From the NCBI RefSeq assembly GCF_002900095.1, contig NZ_LLKN01000001.1, positions 575,441 through 639,440 of the forward strand: DNA of 64,000 bases, in the 5' to 3' direction. This document shows, one piece after another, positions 6,555 to 15,857 of the stretch (position 1 is its first letter; each line of letters starts with the position of its first letter). The position numbers and the translations under genes were made by a program. The notes beneath the pieces are model-generated. The model worked only from the letters and a program-made list of their open reading frames with translations, had not been told where the DNA came from and made no database searches. Source of the stretch: Salegentibacter mishustinae. GTDB taxonomy: Bacteria; Bacteroidota; Bacteroidia; Flavobacteriales; Flavobacteriaceae.

Positions 6555-8956
6555 AAACTATCGAATCACATCCGGGAATTCCGTTGGTCAATCATCTTTC
6601 AGAAGTTGCAAAAAACTGCTTAAAGATTGCCAATGAGAATACTACAGATTTTGGTTTCGATAGAAAAATAAAAGCCGATTTGCTTTTTATTTGCGGCTTT
6701 TATCACGATTCAGGGAAGGCTACTTCTTATTTTCAAAATTACCTGAAAAATCCGGACAAACCCCATAATAGTTTAAAAAACCATTCTCTTCCTTCGGCTG
6801 TTTTTGTTCTCTACGTTGCCCAAAAATACTTAAGAGAAAGTGGACTTACTAAAGATGAGAAGTTTTTGTTAAGTGTGATTTGCTTTATTGTAGTAAGAAG
6901 ACATCACGGTAATCTTGGCAACTTTAATATTGAATTAGGCATTGACCATTTTAAGGAGGATTTAGAGAAGCAATTTAAATCAATAGACAAAGAAGCTATT
7001 CAAGAAATCATCCAAATAGGAAATGAAAAACTTGAAATTTCTGTGGACTGGAGTAATTTCGTCAATTGGTTTGAAGATGACGAATTTAGTAAAGAAACAC
7101 GTCTTGAACTCATCGCATTTTACAATCTCAATTTTCAGAAAAAATGGGAAAATCCTAAAAAATCTAAAACATATTATCTTTTCTTATGGATGTTTGGAGC
7201 CTTATTATTCTCCGACAAATCTGATGTTATACTCGCTGGAAAATTTCCAGAAATTCAAAATCTGAATTTAAATTACTTAACTGAATTTCGGGAAGATAAA
7301 GGGTTTAATAAGTCATCAACGGCTATAAATAATCTTAAAAATGAAGCATATTTTTCTGTCTTAAAATCTTTAGAAAATCAATTTGAAACTTCAAAACATT
7401 TCTATTCCATTACATTACCTACGGGTTTGGGGAAAACACTCACCTCTCTTGGAGCTTCATTGAAATTAAAGGAATTAGCAAAACTAAAGGAAGGGAAAAT
7501 TATAATAGCCATTCCATTTACCAGCATTATCGATCAAAATTATGAAGTTTATCGCGAGGTATTCAATGATCCTGATAACTCACTGCTTTTAAAACATCAC
7601 CATTTAGCTGAACCCAAATATAAAGAAAGTGAAGATGCTGTTCGCGATTCGCAAGAAAGTCAATATTTAATAGAAACCTGGCAGAGTTCTGTGGTAGTAA
7701 CCACATTTGTACAGCTATTAGAATGCCTAATTACCAACAACAAAACTAAGCTACTTAAATTTTCCGCTTTATCTAATTCAGTAATTATTTTAGATGAAGT
7801 TCAACAAATTCCACATCCAATTTGGGAAGTTATTCGCCAAGCTTTTTTCTCAATAGCAGAACATTTGAACTGCTATATTATTTTAATGTCTGCCACACAA
7901 CCTCTAATTTTTAAGCCTGAAGAAGAAATCACAGAATTGGTAGAGAATCATCAACGTTACTTCTCATTCTTCAATCGAACAAGACTTGTAAATAAAACAA
8001 AGAAAAGTATTCCATTAGATGAATTTACTGAAGCCATCCTTGAATATTGTCTAGATAATCCAAAGAAAGATGTTTTAATCATTTTGAACACAAAAAAGAC
8101 AACACTTGAAACCTACCGGAATATTTATAAAAGTTTAGACAAAGAAGAAAATGAGATTTTTTATTTAACAACCTTAATCACTCCTTTTGAAAGAAAAAAA
8201 ATCATCGATAAAATAAAAACAGAAAAAAATGGTAAACGGAAAATAATTGTTAGTACGCAACTGGTCGAAGCAGGCGTCGACATTTCCGTAGATACAGTTT
8301 TCAGGGCACTTGCCCCTTTAGATTCTATTATTCAGGCAGCGGGAAGAGCCAACAGGTATGATGAAAAGGACGGTGTAAGTGAAGTTTATCTTTATAAAAT
8401 TGAAGAATTAGAAAAAGTGACTGGTTTTATCTATGGCGCTGATTTAATTAAGAAAACAGAAAATGTTTTAAAAAATTATGACGCCATTGAAGAAAAGGAA
8501 TATTTGCAATTAATACAGAACTATTTTGAGCAAGTAAAAGACCTTTCAGTCTATTCTGAAAACAAATACCTCAAAAGCTTATTAGCTTTAAATTTTGAAG
8601 AAACAGGAAATTTTCAGCTCATTGAAGATACAAAAGTAGAATCCATTTTTATTGGCTTGAATGAAAACGCAAAAGAAGTCTGGAGAAAATTTTTAGAAAT
8701 TAAAGAAGATGAGAAATTAGATATTTTTGAAAAGAAAAAAGCTTTTGCTTCAATTAAAGCGGAATTCTATGATTACGTATTAAATATCAATATTCCCTAT
8801 GACGCTGAAGATATTGGACTTCCCTTTGAACCTACATTAGGATTCTATTATGTGGATCTAGAAAGTCAAACCGTCCCAATATATAATTGTAATACAGATT
8901 TTACTTCAAATAGGGAAGGATATGTTTTTGAAGGGATAAACACCTTAATATTTTAA
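6551..8956 (+). CDS. cas3: Cas3 helicase-nuclease
   Basis: Effector nuclease of type I systems, recruited by Cascade to nick, unwind and degrade target DNA. The N-terminal HD nuclease has H15, the H52-D53 pair in YHDSGKA, and RRHHGN further on. The SF2 helicase shows Walker A (PTGLGKT, about 290-296), the DEVQ box at 415-418 in place of DEAD, SATQP motif III and the GRANR motif VI. HD and helicase are fused in one 801-residue chain as expected. The start codon overlaps the cas5 stop by 4 bases. No catalytic residue is visibly lost, so interference is probably functional. Confidence 0.93.
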   Translation: MKTIESHPGIPLVNHLSEVAKNCLKIANENTTDFGFDRKIKADLLFICGFYHDSGKATSYFQNYLKNPDKPHNSLKNHSLPSAVFVLYVAQKYLRESGLTKDEKFLLSVICFIVVRRHHGNLGNFNIELGIDHFKEDLEKQFKSIDKEAIQEIIQIGNEKLEISVDWSNFVNWFEDDEFSKETRLELIAFYNLNFQKKWENPKKSKTYYLFLWMFGALLFSDKSDVILAGKFPEIQNLNLNYLTEFREDKGFNKSSTAINNLKNEAYFSVLKSLENQFETSKHFYSITLPTGLGKTLTSLGASLKLKELAKLKEGKIIIAIPFTSIIDQNYEVYREVFNDPDNSLLLKHHHLAEPKYKESEDAVRDSQESQYLIETWQSSVVVTTFVQLLECLITNNKTKLLKFSALSNSVIILDEVQQIPHPIWEVIRQAFFSIAEHLNCYIILMSATQPLIFKPEEEITELVENHQRYFSFFNRTRLVNKTKKSIPLDEFTEAILEYCLDNPKKDVLIILNTKKTTLETYRNIYKSLDKEENEIFYLTTLITPFERKKIIDKIKTEKNGKRKIIVSTQLVEAGVDISVDTVFRALAPLDSIIQAAGRANRYDEKDGVSEVYLYKIEELEKVTGFIYGADLIKKTENVLKNYDAIEEKEYLQLIQNYFEQVKDLSVYSENKYLKSLLALNFEETGNFQLIEDTKVESIFIGLNENAKEVWRKFLEIKEDEKLDIFEKKKAFASIKAEFYDYVLNINIPYDAEDIGLPFEPTLGFYYVDLESQTVPIYNCNTDFTSNREGYVFEGINTLIF

Positions 8957-8980
8957 TAATCCACTAAAACAAGGAATAAA

Positions 8981-9667
8981 ATGACTACAACCGCAACCAC
9001 ACAAGAACTTCAAGTTTGCCGTATTAAATTCCCGGAAATAAAACTGCAAACCAGAGACGCCCATAAACTTCGGGGTTATTTTGGAAATCTGTTTAAAGAG
9101 CACTCCCCTATGCTACACAATCATTATGAGGATGGTCGTTTCCGATATAAATATCCCAGCATTCAATATAAAGTCATCAATAACATACCCACTTTAATTG
9201 GGATTGAAGAAGGAGCTGAATTATTACCAAGTCTATTTTTAAAAATAAAAGAACTGGATATTAATGGGCAAAAATTCAGAATCAACGCTAAAAATATTGC
9301 TCTTACAAACGAAAAAACAGGATATAGTAGTAGCCTGCAAGAATATCAGTTTAAAACCCTTTGGATGGGGCTTAACCAAACCAATTATACCAAATATCAT
9401 AAATTGGAAAGCGAAGTAGAAAAACAGGAGATGCTGAATGCCATTTTAGTAGGACATATTTTAAGCTTTTTTAGAAATACCGGGGTGGAATTAAATGCCA
9501 ATGAACGTTTAATGGCAAAAGTAAATGTAGAAGAAAAAAGCACGCAATTTAAAGAAAACAAGATGATTGCCTTTTCGGGAAGTTTTATTGTCAATGCTTT
9601 GCTTCCCGATGAAATAGGATTAGGAAAATCGGTTTCCAGAGGATTTGGGACTATAAAACGAAGCTAA
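8981..9667 (+). CDS. cas6: CRISPR repeat endoribonuclease Cas6
   Basis: Cleaves the pre-crRNA inside the repeats to make crRNAs with a 5' handle, here expected to derive from the repeat end GGATTGAAAC. The 228-residue protein has an N-terminal ferredoxin-like part with RYKYPSIQYKVI (55-66) and a C-terminal glycine-rich loop IGLGKSVSRGFG (about 212-224), the defining Cas6 feature. Histidines H41, H46 and H48 are candidates for the catalytic base. It begins 24 bases after cas3 and its TAA is directly followed by the cas1 ATG. Confidence 0.88.
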   Translation: MTTTATTQELQVCRIKFPEIKLQTRDAHKLRGYFGNLFKEHSPMLHNHYEDGRFRYKYPSIQYKVINNIPTLIGIEEGAELLPSLFLKIKELDINGQKFRINAKNIALTNEKTGYSSSLQEYQFKTLWMGLNQTNYTKYHKLESEVEKQEMLNAILVGHILSFFRNTGVELNANERLMAKVNVEEKSTQFKENKMIAFSGSFIVNALLPDEIGLGKSVSRGFGTIKRS

Positions 9668-10660
9668 ATGCAAATCTTTATCAATACCTATGGAACCTAT
9701 TTACACGTAAAGGATGATATGTTCCAGATTAAAATTCGGGAAGATAAATCGCAACCGGTAAAAGTAAACCATATTGCTGCACATAAAATCACCTCTTTTA
9801 TAATGAGCAAAGGAGCTGCACTCAGTACCGATGCCATTGCCCTGGCTTTAAAACATAATATAGATATTGTAGTTGTAGAAAATGATGGGCACCCCATGGG
9901 CCGTTTCTGGCATAGTAAACTGGGAAGTACCACTAAAATAAGAAAAGAACAATTAAAAGCTTCCTTAGACAATAAGGCTGTAACATGGATTAAACTGTGG
10001 CTAGGGAATAAATTGGAAAACCAGTCCGATTTTTTACAGGATCTCAAAAAACACCGTTCAAATTTACATGAGTTTCTGGATACTAAAACCGAGGCTATAT
10101 TGAATTTCCGACGGAAAATTTTAGAAAGCGAAGCAAAAGAAATGAATGAAGTAGCCGAATCCTTTAGAGGTTGGGAAGGTTCTGCCGGGAGGCATTATTT
10201 TGAAGCCCTTTCCACATGTATGCCAGAAGTCTTCGCATTTAAGGGCAGAAGCTTTCGCCCTGCACAAGATGAATTTAACGCTATGCTTAATTATGCCTAT
10301 GGTATTTTATACAGTCGTATAGAACGGGCATTAATGCTCGCCGGGTTAGATCCTTTCGTGGGTTTTATGCACCGGGACGATTATAATTCTAAAAGCCTGG
10401 TTTTCGACTTTATAGAACCCTATCGTATTTATGCAGATCGATTTGTATTCAGGCTATTTACTGGAAAGAAAATCAACAAAAATTATTTTTCAGAATTCAC
10501 CGGAGGTTTTTCGCTAAATGAAGAGGGAAAAGTATTTTTCGTGGCGCCCTATCTTGAATATCTGGATAGTGAGAAAATACGCTACAAAGGCAGGTTGCAA
10601 ACACGATTAAATGCGGTGCAGTTGGAAGCGCATCGTTTTGCCAATAGTTTAATTGAATAA
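9668..10660 (+). CDS. cas1: CRISPR integrase Cas1
   Basis: With Cas2 it integrates new spacers at the leader-proximal repeat. The metal ligands are all present: E170 in WEGSAGRHYF, H235 in GFMHRDDYNS and D247 in LVFDFIE. N-terminal beta domain and C-terminal helical domain give the usual 330 residues of the I-B type Cas1. It is immediately adjacent to cas6 (no spacer) and 10 bases before cas2. Intact Cas1, Cas2 and Cas4 plus a long array with perfect leader-side repeats suggest recent acquisition activity. Confidence 0.95.
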   Translation: MQIFINTYGTYLHVKDDMFQIKIREDKSQPVKVNHIAAHKITSFIMSKGAALSTDAIALALKHNIDIVVVENDGHPMGRFWHSKLGSTTKIRKEQLKASLDNKAVTWIKLWLGNKLENQSDFLQDLKKHRSNLHEFLDTKTEAILNFRRKILESEAKEMNEVAESFRGWEGSAGRHYFEALSTCMPEVFAFKGRSFRPAQDEFNAMLNYAYGILYSRIERALMLAGLDPFVGFMHRDDYNSKSLVFDFIEPYRIYADRFVFRLFTGKKINKNYFSEFTGGFSLNEEGKVFFVAPYLEYLDSEKIRYKGRLQTRLNAVQLEAHRFANSLIE

Positions 10661-10670
10661 AAATAGACTT

Positions 10671-10961
10671 ATGATTATTTGGGTTTTATATGATATTAAA
10701 AATGACAGTGCAAGAAACTTTGTTTCCAAAGCTTGCAAGCACGCCGGTCTATATCGTGTACAATATTCCTGCTTTTTGGGCACCTTAAACTCAAATGAAA
10801 AAGATAGCCTGGAACTGCAAATAGAGAAAGTGATTAATGAAGATACCGATAAGATTTATATTTTTAGGATGAACAAAGAGCAGTTAAAGGAATGTACCAT
10901 GATGGGGCAGGCCTTTGATGAAAAACTGGTTACCGACGAAGTAAAAGCACTGTTTTTCTAA
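10671..10961 (+). CDS. cas2: CRISPR adaptation protein Cas2
   Basis: Dimer partner that bridges two Cas1 dimers during spacer integration. The ferredoxin-like fold starts MIIWVLYDIKND with the conserved aspartate D8, and continues with the RVQYSCFLG strand typical of the family. I chose ATG 10671; a TTG at 10653 in the same frame would overlap cas1 and adds residues that do not match the family start. Length 96 residues is normal. The TAA shares its last A with the cas4 ATG (TAATG). Confidence 0.93.
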   Translation: MIIWVLYDIKNDSARNFVSKACKHAGLYRVQYSCFLGTLNSNEKDSLELQIEKVINEDTDKIYIFRMNKEQLKECTMMGQAFDEKLVTDEVKALFF

Positions 10962-11536
10962 TGCAAAGTTTTTATCCGTCCCAAATAATTGAATACCTGT
11001 ATTGCCCACGCTATACCTATTTCGAGTATGTACTTCGAATTCCTCAGTACGAAGAAAAATTCTATAAAGTCAATCGTGGCCGTGAAATCCATAATGAGAA
11101 ATTAGAACGGAATAAGGAATATTTGCGCAAAAAAATTGGGGTGGACAATAAATGGATTGATCAATATTTGGGCATCGATGGGTTACGGGGAAAAGTGGAT
11201 GAGGTCCTCGAACTAAATGATGGTTTTTATGCCCCCTTGGATTATAAATTTGCACTTTGGAAGGATAAAGTTTATGATACCTATAAACAGCAACTTTATT
11301 GTTATGCGGTGTTAATTGAAAAAACTTTTAATACCAGGGTAGAAAAAGGATTCTTGGTATATACGCGTAGCAAACATAAACTGGTTGAGGTTCCAATTCC
11401 GGTGGAAGCCAAGCAAGAAATCAAAACCAGTATGAAAAAAATGCTTGATATTATTGAACAAAACAAATTTCCTAAAGCCACTAAATTTAAGAAAAGATGT
11501 GTAAATTGTACCTACAGGAACATTTGTATTAAATAA
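10961..11536 (+). CDS. cas4: CRISPR adaptation exonuclease Cas4
   Basis: RecB-family nuclease with a 4Fe-4S cluster that trims prespacers and helps choose PAM and orientation. The four cluster cysteines are C15 (YLYCPR) and C180, C183, C189 at the C-terminus (CVNC...NIC). Catalytic motifs include GKVDEVLE (about 76-83), PLDYKFA and QQLYCYA (QxxxY motif). Length 191 residues is normal. It is the last gene of the operon, and the CRISPR leader begins right after its stop codon. Confidence 0.93.
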   Translation: MQSFYPSQIIEYLYCPRYTYFEYVLRIPQYEEKFYKVNRGREIHNEKLERNKEYLRKKIGVDNKWIDQYLGIDGLRGKVDEVLELNDGFYAPLDYKFALWKDKVYDTYKQQLYCYAVLIEKTFNTRVEKGFLVYTRSKHKLVEVPIPVEAKQEIKTSMKKMLDIIEQNKFPKATKFKKRCVNCTYRNICIK

Positions 11537-11729
11537 GCGTTCCGGGTATAAATTTATTTTTAAACAACTTATTTTTTTGGCTCATGGCAGTAAGATCGGG
11601 ACATAACGAATACGGAAACCATTTGAAATATATGGTTTTTATGTTCTTTGACGTATTGAAAAAACAGATATTAGAAGTTGAAGAAATTGCCAGAGGGTAC
11701 ATGATTAAAGGTTCTGGGCAACGTATCGC
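11537..11729 (+). promoter_or_regulatory. CRISPR leader
   Basis: The 193 bases between cas4 and the first repeat have the AT-rich character of a leader. They are placed on the side where repeats are perfect, while degenerate repeats lie at the far end, which fixes array polarity as left to right. A hairpin AAACCAT / ATGGTTT (about 11619-11640) is visible. The array promoter and Cas1-2 anchoring site should be here but I could not pick them out. A 57-residue frame from 11584 runs through this leader into repeat 1. Confidence 0.7.
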
Positions 11730-11757
11730 ATTCCAGACCATTCCAATTAGAAACTAG
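11584..11757 (+). other. 57-residue frame crossing the leader into repeat 1
   Basis: ATG 11584 opens a frame of 57 residues that ends at a TAG inside the first repeat (CTAG). Composition (KYMVFMFFDVLKKQILEVEE) is rather protein-like for AT-rich leader DNA. No family recognised. It could be chance, a relic of a gene that preceded the array, or a conserved leader property. Listed as a curiosity, not as a gene call. Confidence 0.15.
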
Positions 11758-14700
11758 GATTGAAACAAAGCCCTTTTTCTTTAAGAATTGCAGCAACCGT
11801 AGGATTCCAGACCATTCCAATTAGAAACTAGGATTGAAACTTAGGCGGGGTTACAGGAGCAGTTAAAGGGGCTTTCCATTCCAGACCATTCCAATTAGAA
11901 ACTAGGATTGAAACTAACCTACAAGGCGAGTTCTTAGAAGAGCAGGAAATATTCCAGACCATTCCAATTAGAAACTAGGATTGAAACATAAGTTTCTACA
12001 GGATAACAAAGGGCTCATTCCTCATTCCAGACCATTCCAATTAGAAACTAGGATTGAAACTGCCTAACGGAGATTTAATACCGGGGCAAGTTGATCTATT
12101 CCAGACCATTCCAATTAGAAACTAGGATTGAAACAAGTCAAGGGATATTATAAGAAGTGAAAAGTATAAATTCCAGACCATTCCAATTAGAAACTAGGAT
12201 TGAAACTTTAATCGATATTGCATAGATGTTTTAGGCAACATATTCCAGACCATTCCAATTAGAAACTAGGATTGAAACCAGAATGGAAAAGGAGCAACTG
12301 TATAAAGAAATGCTATTCCAGACCATTCCAATTAGAAACTAGGATTGAAACTATCCTGTACCTGATAAATCTGCATTTGAGTTTATTATTCCAGACCATT
12401 CCAATTAGAAACTAGGATTGAAACCTATATTAGAAGTAGATGAGATAGTTTCAAAGAACAATTCCAGACCATTCCAATTAGAAACTAGGATTGAAACACA
12501 CGCCCTGCAATCTTATCGGCTTGCGAGTATCTAATTCCAGACCATTCCAATTAGAAACTAGGATTGAAACAATCCTATGTTGTTTAGAATTATCATAATT
12601 GAGTAGGATTCCAGACCATTCCAATTAGAAACTAGGATTGAAACTCGAATTTTGATAAGGTTTATGGCAGTATTGATTTATTCCAGACCATTCCAATTAG
12701 AAACTAGGATTGAAACAATATTTGGTGAAGTCTATAATAGTGGCCACCACGCATTCCAGACCATTCCAATTAGAAACTAGGATTGAAACTGCAGCACACC
12801 AGCAAGATCTGGATTATCGGGTAACATTCCAGACCATTCCAATTAGAAACTAGGATTGAAACACCTTTACACTATCTTAATGGCCTTTCCAGAAAAAAAA
12901 TTCCAGACCATTCCAATTAGAAACTAGGATTGAAACTTGGCGGGGTTGCCGCTCAAACTCCTACGGCTGCTGATTCCAGACCATTCCAATTAGAAACTAG
13001 GATTGAAACAAATCTATAGTAGGGTTTCCGCTGTATTGTCGCTTTATTCCAGACCATTCCAATTAGAAACTAGGATTGAAACAGCTTCTCGATTCTTCTT
13101 GCGATAACATCCCGAAGGGATTCCAGACCATTCCAATTAGAAACTAGGATTGAAACTTGAGTTCGGAACAGGTTCAAGGGTTAGCGTTCCATTCCAGACC
13201 ATTCCAATTAGAAACTAGGATTGAAACACAATGGTTTCAAAGTTAGAGAAGTTCGTAAAGACTATTCCAGACCATTCCAATTAGAAACTAGGATTGAAAC
13301 GGGGATGCTAATTCAGAATTAGACAGACAGGAAGAAATTCCAGACCATTCCAATTAGAAACTAGGATTGAAACAGGATCTCTTTTTTTGAAAGTCCGTTG
13401 GTTTCGGTATTCCAGACCATTCCAATTAGAAACTAGGATTGAAACTTTACAGGAATTCGAGCGATTATTTGGTAGAGTTCCATTCCAGACCATTCCAATT
13501 AGAAACTAGGATTGAAACATTCGCAGTTAATGACACCACAAGAAGTAAAACAACATTCCAGACCATTCCAATTAGAAACTAGGATTGAAACTATAGATTA
13601 TCTAAATATCCCATTACTTATTTTTCAATTCCAGACCATTCCAATTAGAAACTAGGATTGAAACGGATCGTCCAGGTTTAAAATAAACTGGCGAGCAATA
13701 ATTCCAGACCATTCCAATTAGAAACTAGGATTGAAACCAAGACAACGTAAAGTGGTACGACTATGTTTGGGCTATTCCAGACCATTCCAATTAGAAACTA
13801 GGATTGAAACGTGAAAAGAGAAAAGATAATTATAGGCGTTAAGTTTTCAAAATTCCAGACCATTCCAATTAGAAACTAGGATTGAAACGTGGAACTACTG
13901 ACAATGTAGAGATAGCAACAAAATGTATTCCAGACCATTCCAATTAGAAACTAGGATTGAAACGATGCTAACGTTAAAATAGGCAACGAGTATATTAAAT
14001 TCCAGACCATTCCAATTAGAAACTAGGATTGAAACTCCAACACCTCATTAACTCTTTGTTGGGCGTAGCGTATTCCAGACCATTCCAATTAGAAACTAGG
14101 ATTGAAACCTGTTAATCTTTGTAAAGTCTGTAGGATGTGCATCTTATTCCAGACCATTCCAATTAGAAACTAGGATTGAAACGGCTTTCTATTATGGGTA
14201 AGGATCAACTTAACCGGAAAATTCCAGACCATTCCAATTAGAAACTAGGATTGAAACTGACCGTATTTCCTTCATTGAAATCCCAGAAATCAATTCCAGA
14301 CCATTCCAATTAGAAACTAGGATTGAAACCCATTCAAATTAGAATTAAAATAGAGCTTATTAATCATTCCAGACCATTCCAATTAGAAACTAGGATTGAA
14401 ACTTCTGGCACGTTAACCTCATTATCTTCTTCCAATACAATTCCAGACCATTCCAATTAGAAACTAGGATTGAAACCGTAGAAAAAAGTTTTGAAGGTTT
14501 GTAACGCACGTCTATTCCAGACCATTCCAATTAGAAACTAGGATTGAAACACCGAAGAATGGTTGATTAGGTTAGGGTTTATTAAAATTCCAGACCATTC
14601 CAATTAGAAACTAGGATTGAAACCAATCTGAAGTTAACGCCTCGGTTATAAGAATAGTATATTCCAGACCATTCCAATTAGAAACTAGGATTGAAACTGA

Positions 14701-14912
14701 ACAGCAATAACACAAACAACAATGAAAACACTATTCCAGACCATTCCATTAAGAAACTAGGATTGAAACATGTTGTACTTTGCTTTGAGTTCTGAGAATT
14801 CCATAATTCAAGAATATTCCATTAAGAAATTAGGATTGAAACGATCTACCCTGAACAATTTCCCCTAGAATAATTCTATTCCAGAGCATTCCAATTAGAA
14901 AACAGGAGAAAC
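11730..14912 (+). CRISPR. Type I-B CRISPR array, 44 repeats and 43 spacers
   Basis: The 37-bp repeat starts ATTCCAGACC, has CCAATTAGAAAC in the middle and ends GGATTGAAAC, the usual type I-B 3' end that supplies the crRNA 5' handle. By hand count there are 44 repeat copies: 41 apparently identical (11730 to 14697), then repeat 42 (14733-14769) with ATTAAG for AATTAG, repeat 43 (14806-14842) with about six changes, and repeat 44 (14878-14912) shortened and altered at its 3' end. Spacers are mostly 35-37 bp; extremes are 34 (13157-13190) and 41 (13811-13851). Decay at the right end marks the oldest part, so new spacers enter next to cas4. No two spacers looked identical. Confidence 0.98.
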
Positions 14913-14944
14913 CAATATTTAAGCAATTCAAGCAAATACCGCAG

Positions 14945-15457
14945 TTAAATACGTTTTTTAAGCTCATTTATAGCTATTTCGCGTTCTCGAGCTCTTCCTA
15001 CTCGAAGCGCGTCTACTAATGCTAACAATTCGTGCAGAATACTATCTTTTAGAGCAGCTTCCGGAGCTGAAGAATATATAGGTATTATACTTTGTCCTCT
15101 CAACATTCCTTTACCAGATGGCCAAACATAATTTTCACTACTTTTTATTTGGTCCCTTAAAGGAGCAGCTGAGTGAGAAGTTGGAATACCCCTTACTACC
15201 GGTCCCGGTTTTTGTGGAAAAACATACTTTAATCCGAATTGCAAAAAATCAATGAAAGCCAGTTTCATTACTTTTTTTCCTTTAGGATCTAATAGACCTG
15301 AATATTTTGAACGAGCTACCGATTCACTCACTTCAGATTGGCTCATCCCTAAAGTCTCGGCTACATATTTTTGTTTCCAGGTGACATCATCAAGACTAAT
15401 AAGCTTTAACAGCAATAATATATCCTGAGGTTTCATATGAATATTTAATCCTTTCAT
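14945..15457 (-). CDS. HTH DNA-binding regulator of unknown target
   Basis: A 170-residue protein transcribed toward the CRISPR array. The N-terminal part is a winged-helix type HTH: QKYVAETLGMSQSEVSESVARS (positions about 29-50), followed by SGLLDPKGKKVMKLAFIDFL. The C-terminal part has conserved-looking blocks GIPTSHSAAPL, YVWPSGKGMLRGQ and LLALVDALRVGRAREREIA, which I know as a recurring but uncharacterised HTH family. The start could be M1 (15457) or M8; the first is adopted. A 28-bp near-perfect palindrome (15462-15489) covers the region immediately upstream, fitting autoregulation. The stop lies 33 bp from the last repeat, with no terminator seen between, so antisense transcription of the array is possible. 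Confidence 0.7.
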   Translation of the reverse strand: MKGLNIHMKPQDILLLLKLISLDDVTWKQKYVAETLGMSQSEVSESVARSKYSGLLDPKGKKVMKLAFIDFLQFGLKYVFPQKPGPVVRGIPTSHSAAPLRDQIKSSENYVWPSGKGMLRGQSIIPIYSSAPEAALKDSILHELLALVDALRVGRAREREIAINELKKRI

Positions 15458-15461
15458 TAAG

Positions 15462-15489
15462 TATATTGTATATCGCGATATGCAATATA
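15462..15489. promoter_or_regulatory. 28-bp palindromic operator upstream of the HTH gene
   Basis: A palindrome centred on 15475/15476, core ATATCGCGATAT with flanks ATTG/CAAT, with 13 of 14 base pairs matching (only 15469/15482 mismatch). It starts 4 bases upstream of the HTH start codon, so a bound dimer would block transcription or translation start. A partial motif GCGATAT recurs at about 15640. Confidence 0.65.
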
Positions 15490-15820
15490 AAGATTAAGGC
15501 TAATAATATCTCCATTTTAAAATTGCATTTATCGATCACGATACTAAAAAAAATTACAAGTATTTTAAAATGTAGCCTTTATAAAATAGATTCTCGAGGA
15601 GTCATAATATTTAATGTAATTTTTCACTATTTGTTGTTATGCGATATTATCTAATGTTATTTGTGAGTTTTTGTAAGTAGAAATATTAAAGCAAATTATG
15701 TTAGTGTGATTCAATAATAAGATCGGAAAAATCTTACAGAAGAATGTTAAAATAGTGAATCTGATATTTTTTAACATTTTGCGTACAATTCAGCGTACAA
15801 ATCTAATATCTAAAAACAAA
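15490..15820. other. AT-rich gap between HTH regulator and tRNA genes
   Basis: No gene is supported. Notable items are a second GCGATAT motif near 15640 and a direct repeat GCGTACAA at 15781-15788 and 15793-15800 just before the tRNA terminator. This may be the border between the accessory block to the left and the conserved chromosome to the right. Confidence 0.5.
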
Positions 15821-15854
15821 AAAGCCTTGAAAATCAGATGATTAACAAGGCTTT
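15821..15854 (-). terminator. Rho-independent terminator of the tRNA pair
   Basis: AAAGCCTTG (15821-15829) and CAAGGCTTT (15846-15854) form a perfect 9-bp stem. On the minus strand it is followed by a T-rich tract (15814-15820), directly downstream of tRNA-Leu. Confidence 0.85.
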
Positions 15855-15857
15855 AAG

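Noticed and set aside
11841..12972. Spacers 2 and 17 share GGCGGGGTT
   Set aside because: A 9-base G-rich match is expected by chance among 43 spacers; no further similarity.
13308..13493. Frame on the minus strand inside the CRISPR array
   Set aside because: It reads through identical repeats and spacers, giving repeated WNGLE-like peptides; an artefact of the array.
15466..15654. 62-residue frame upstream of the HTH gene
   Set aside because: Isoleucine-rich translation of AT-rich DNA overlapping the operator palindrome.
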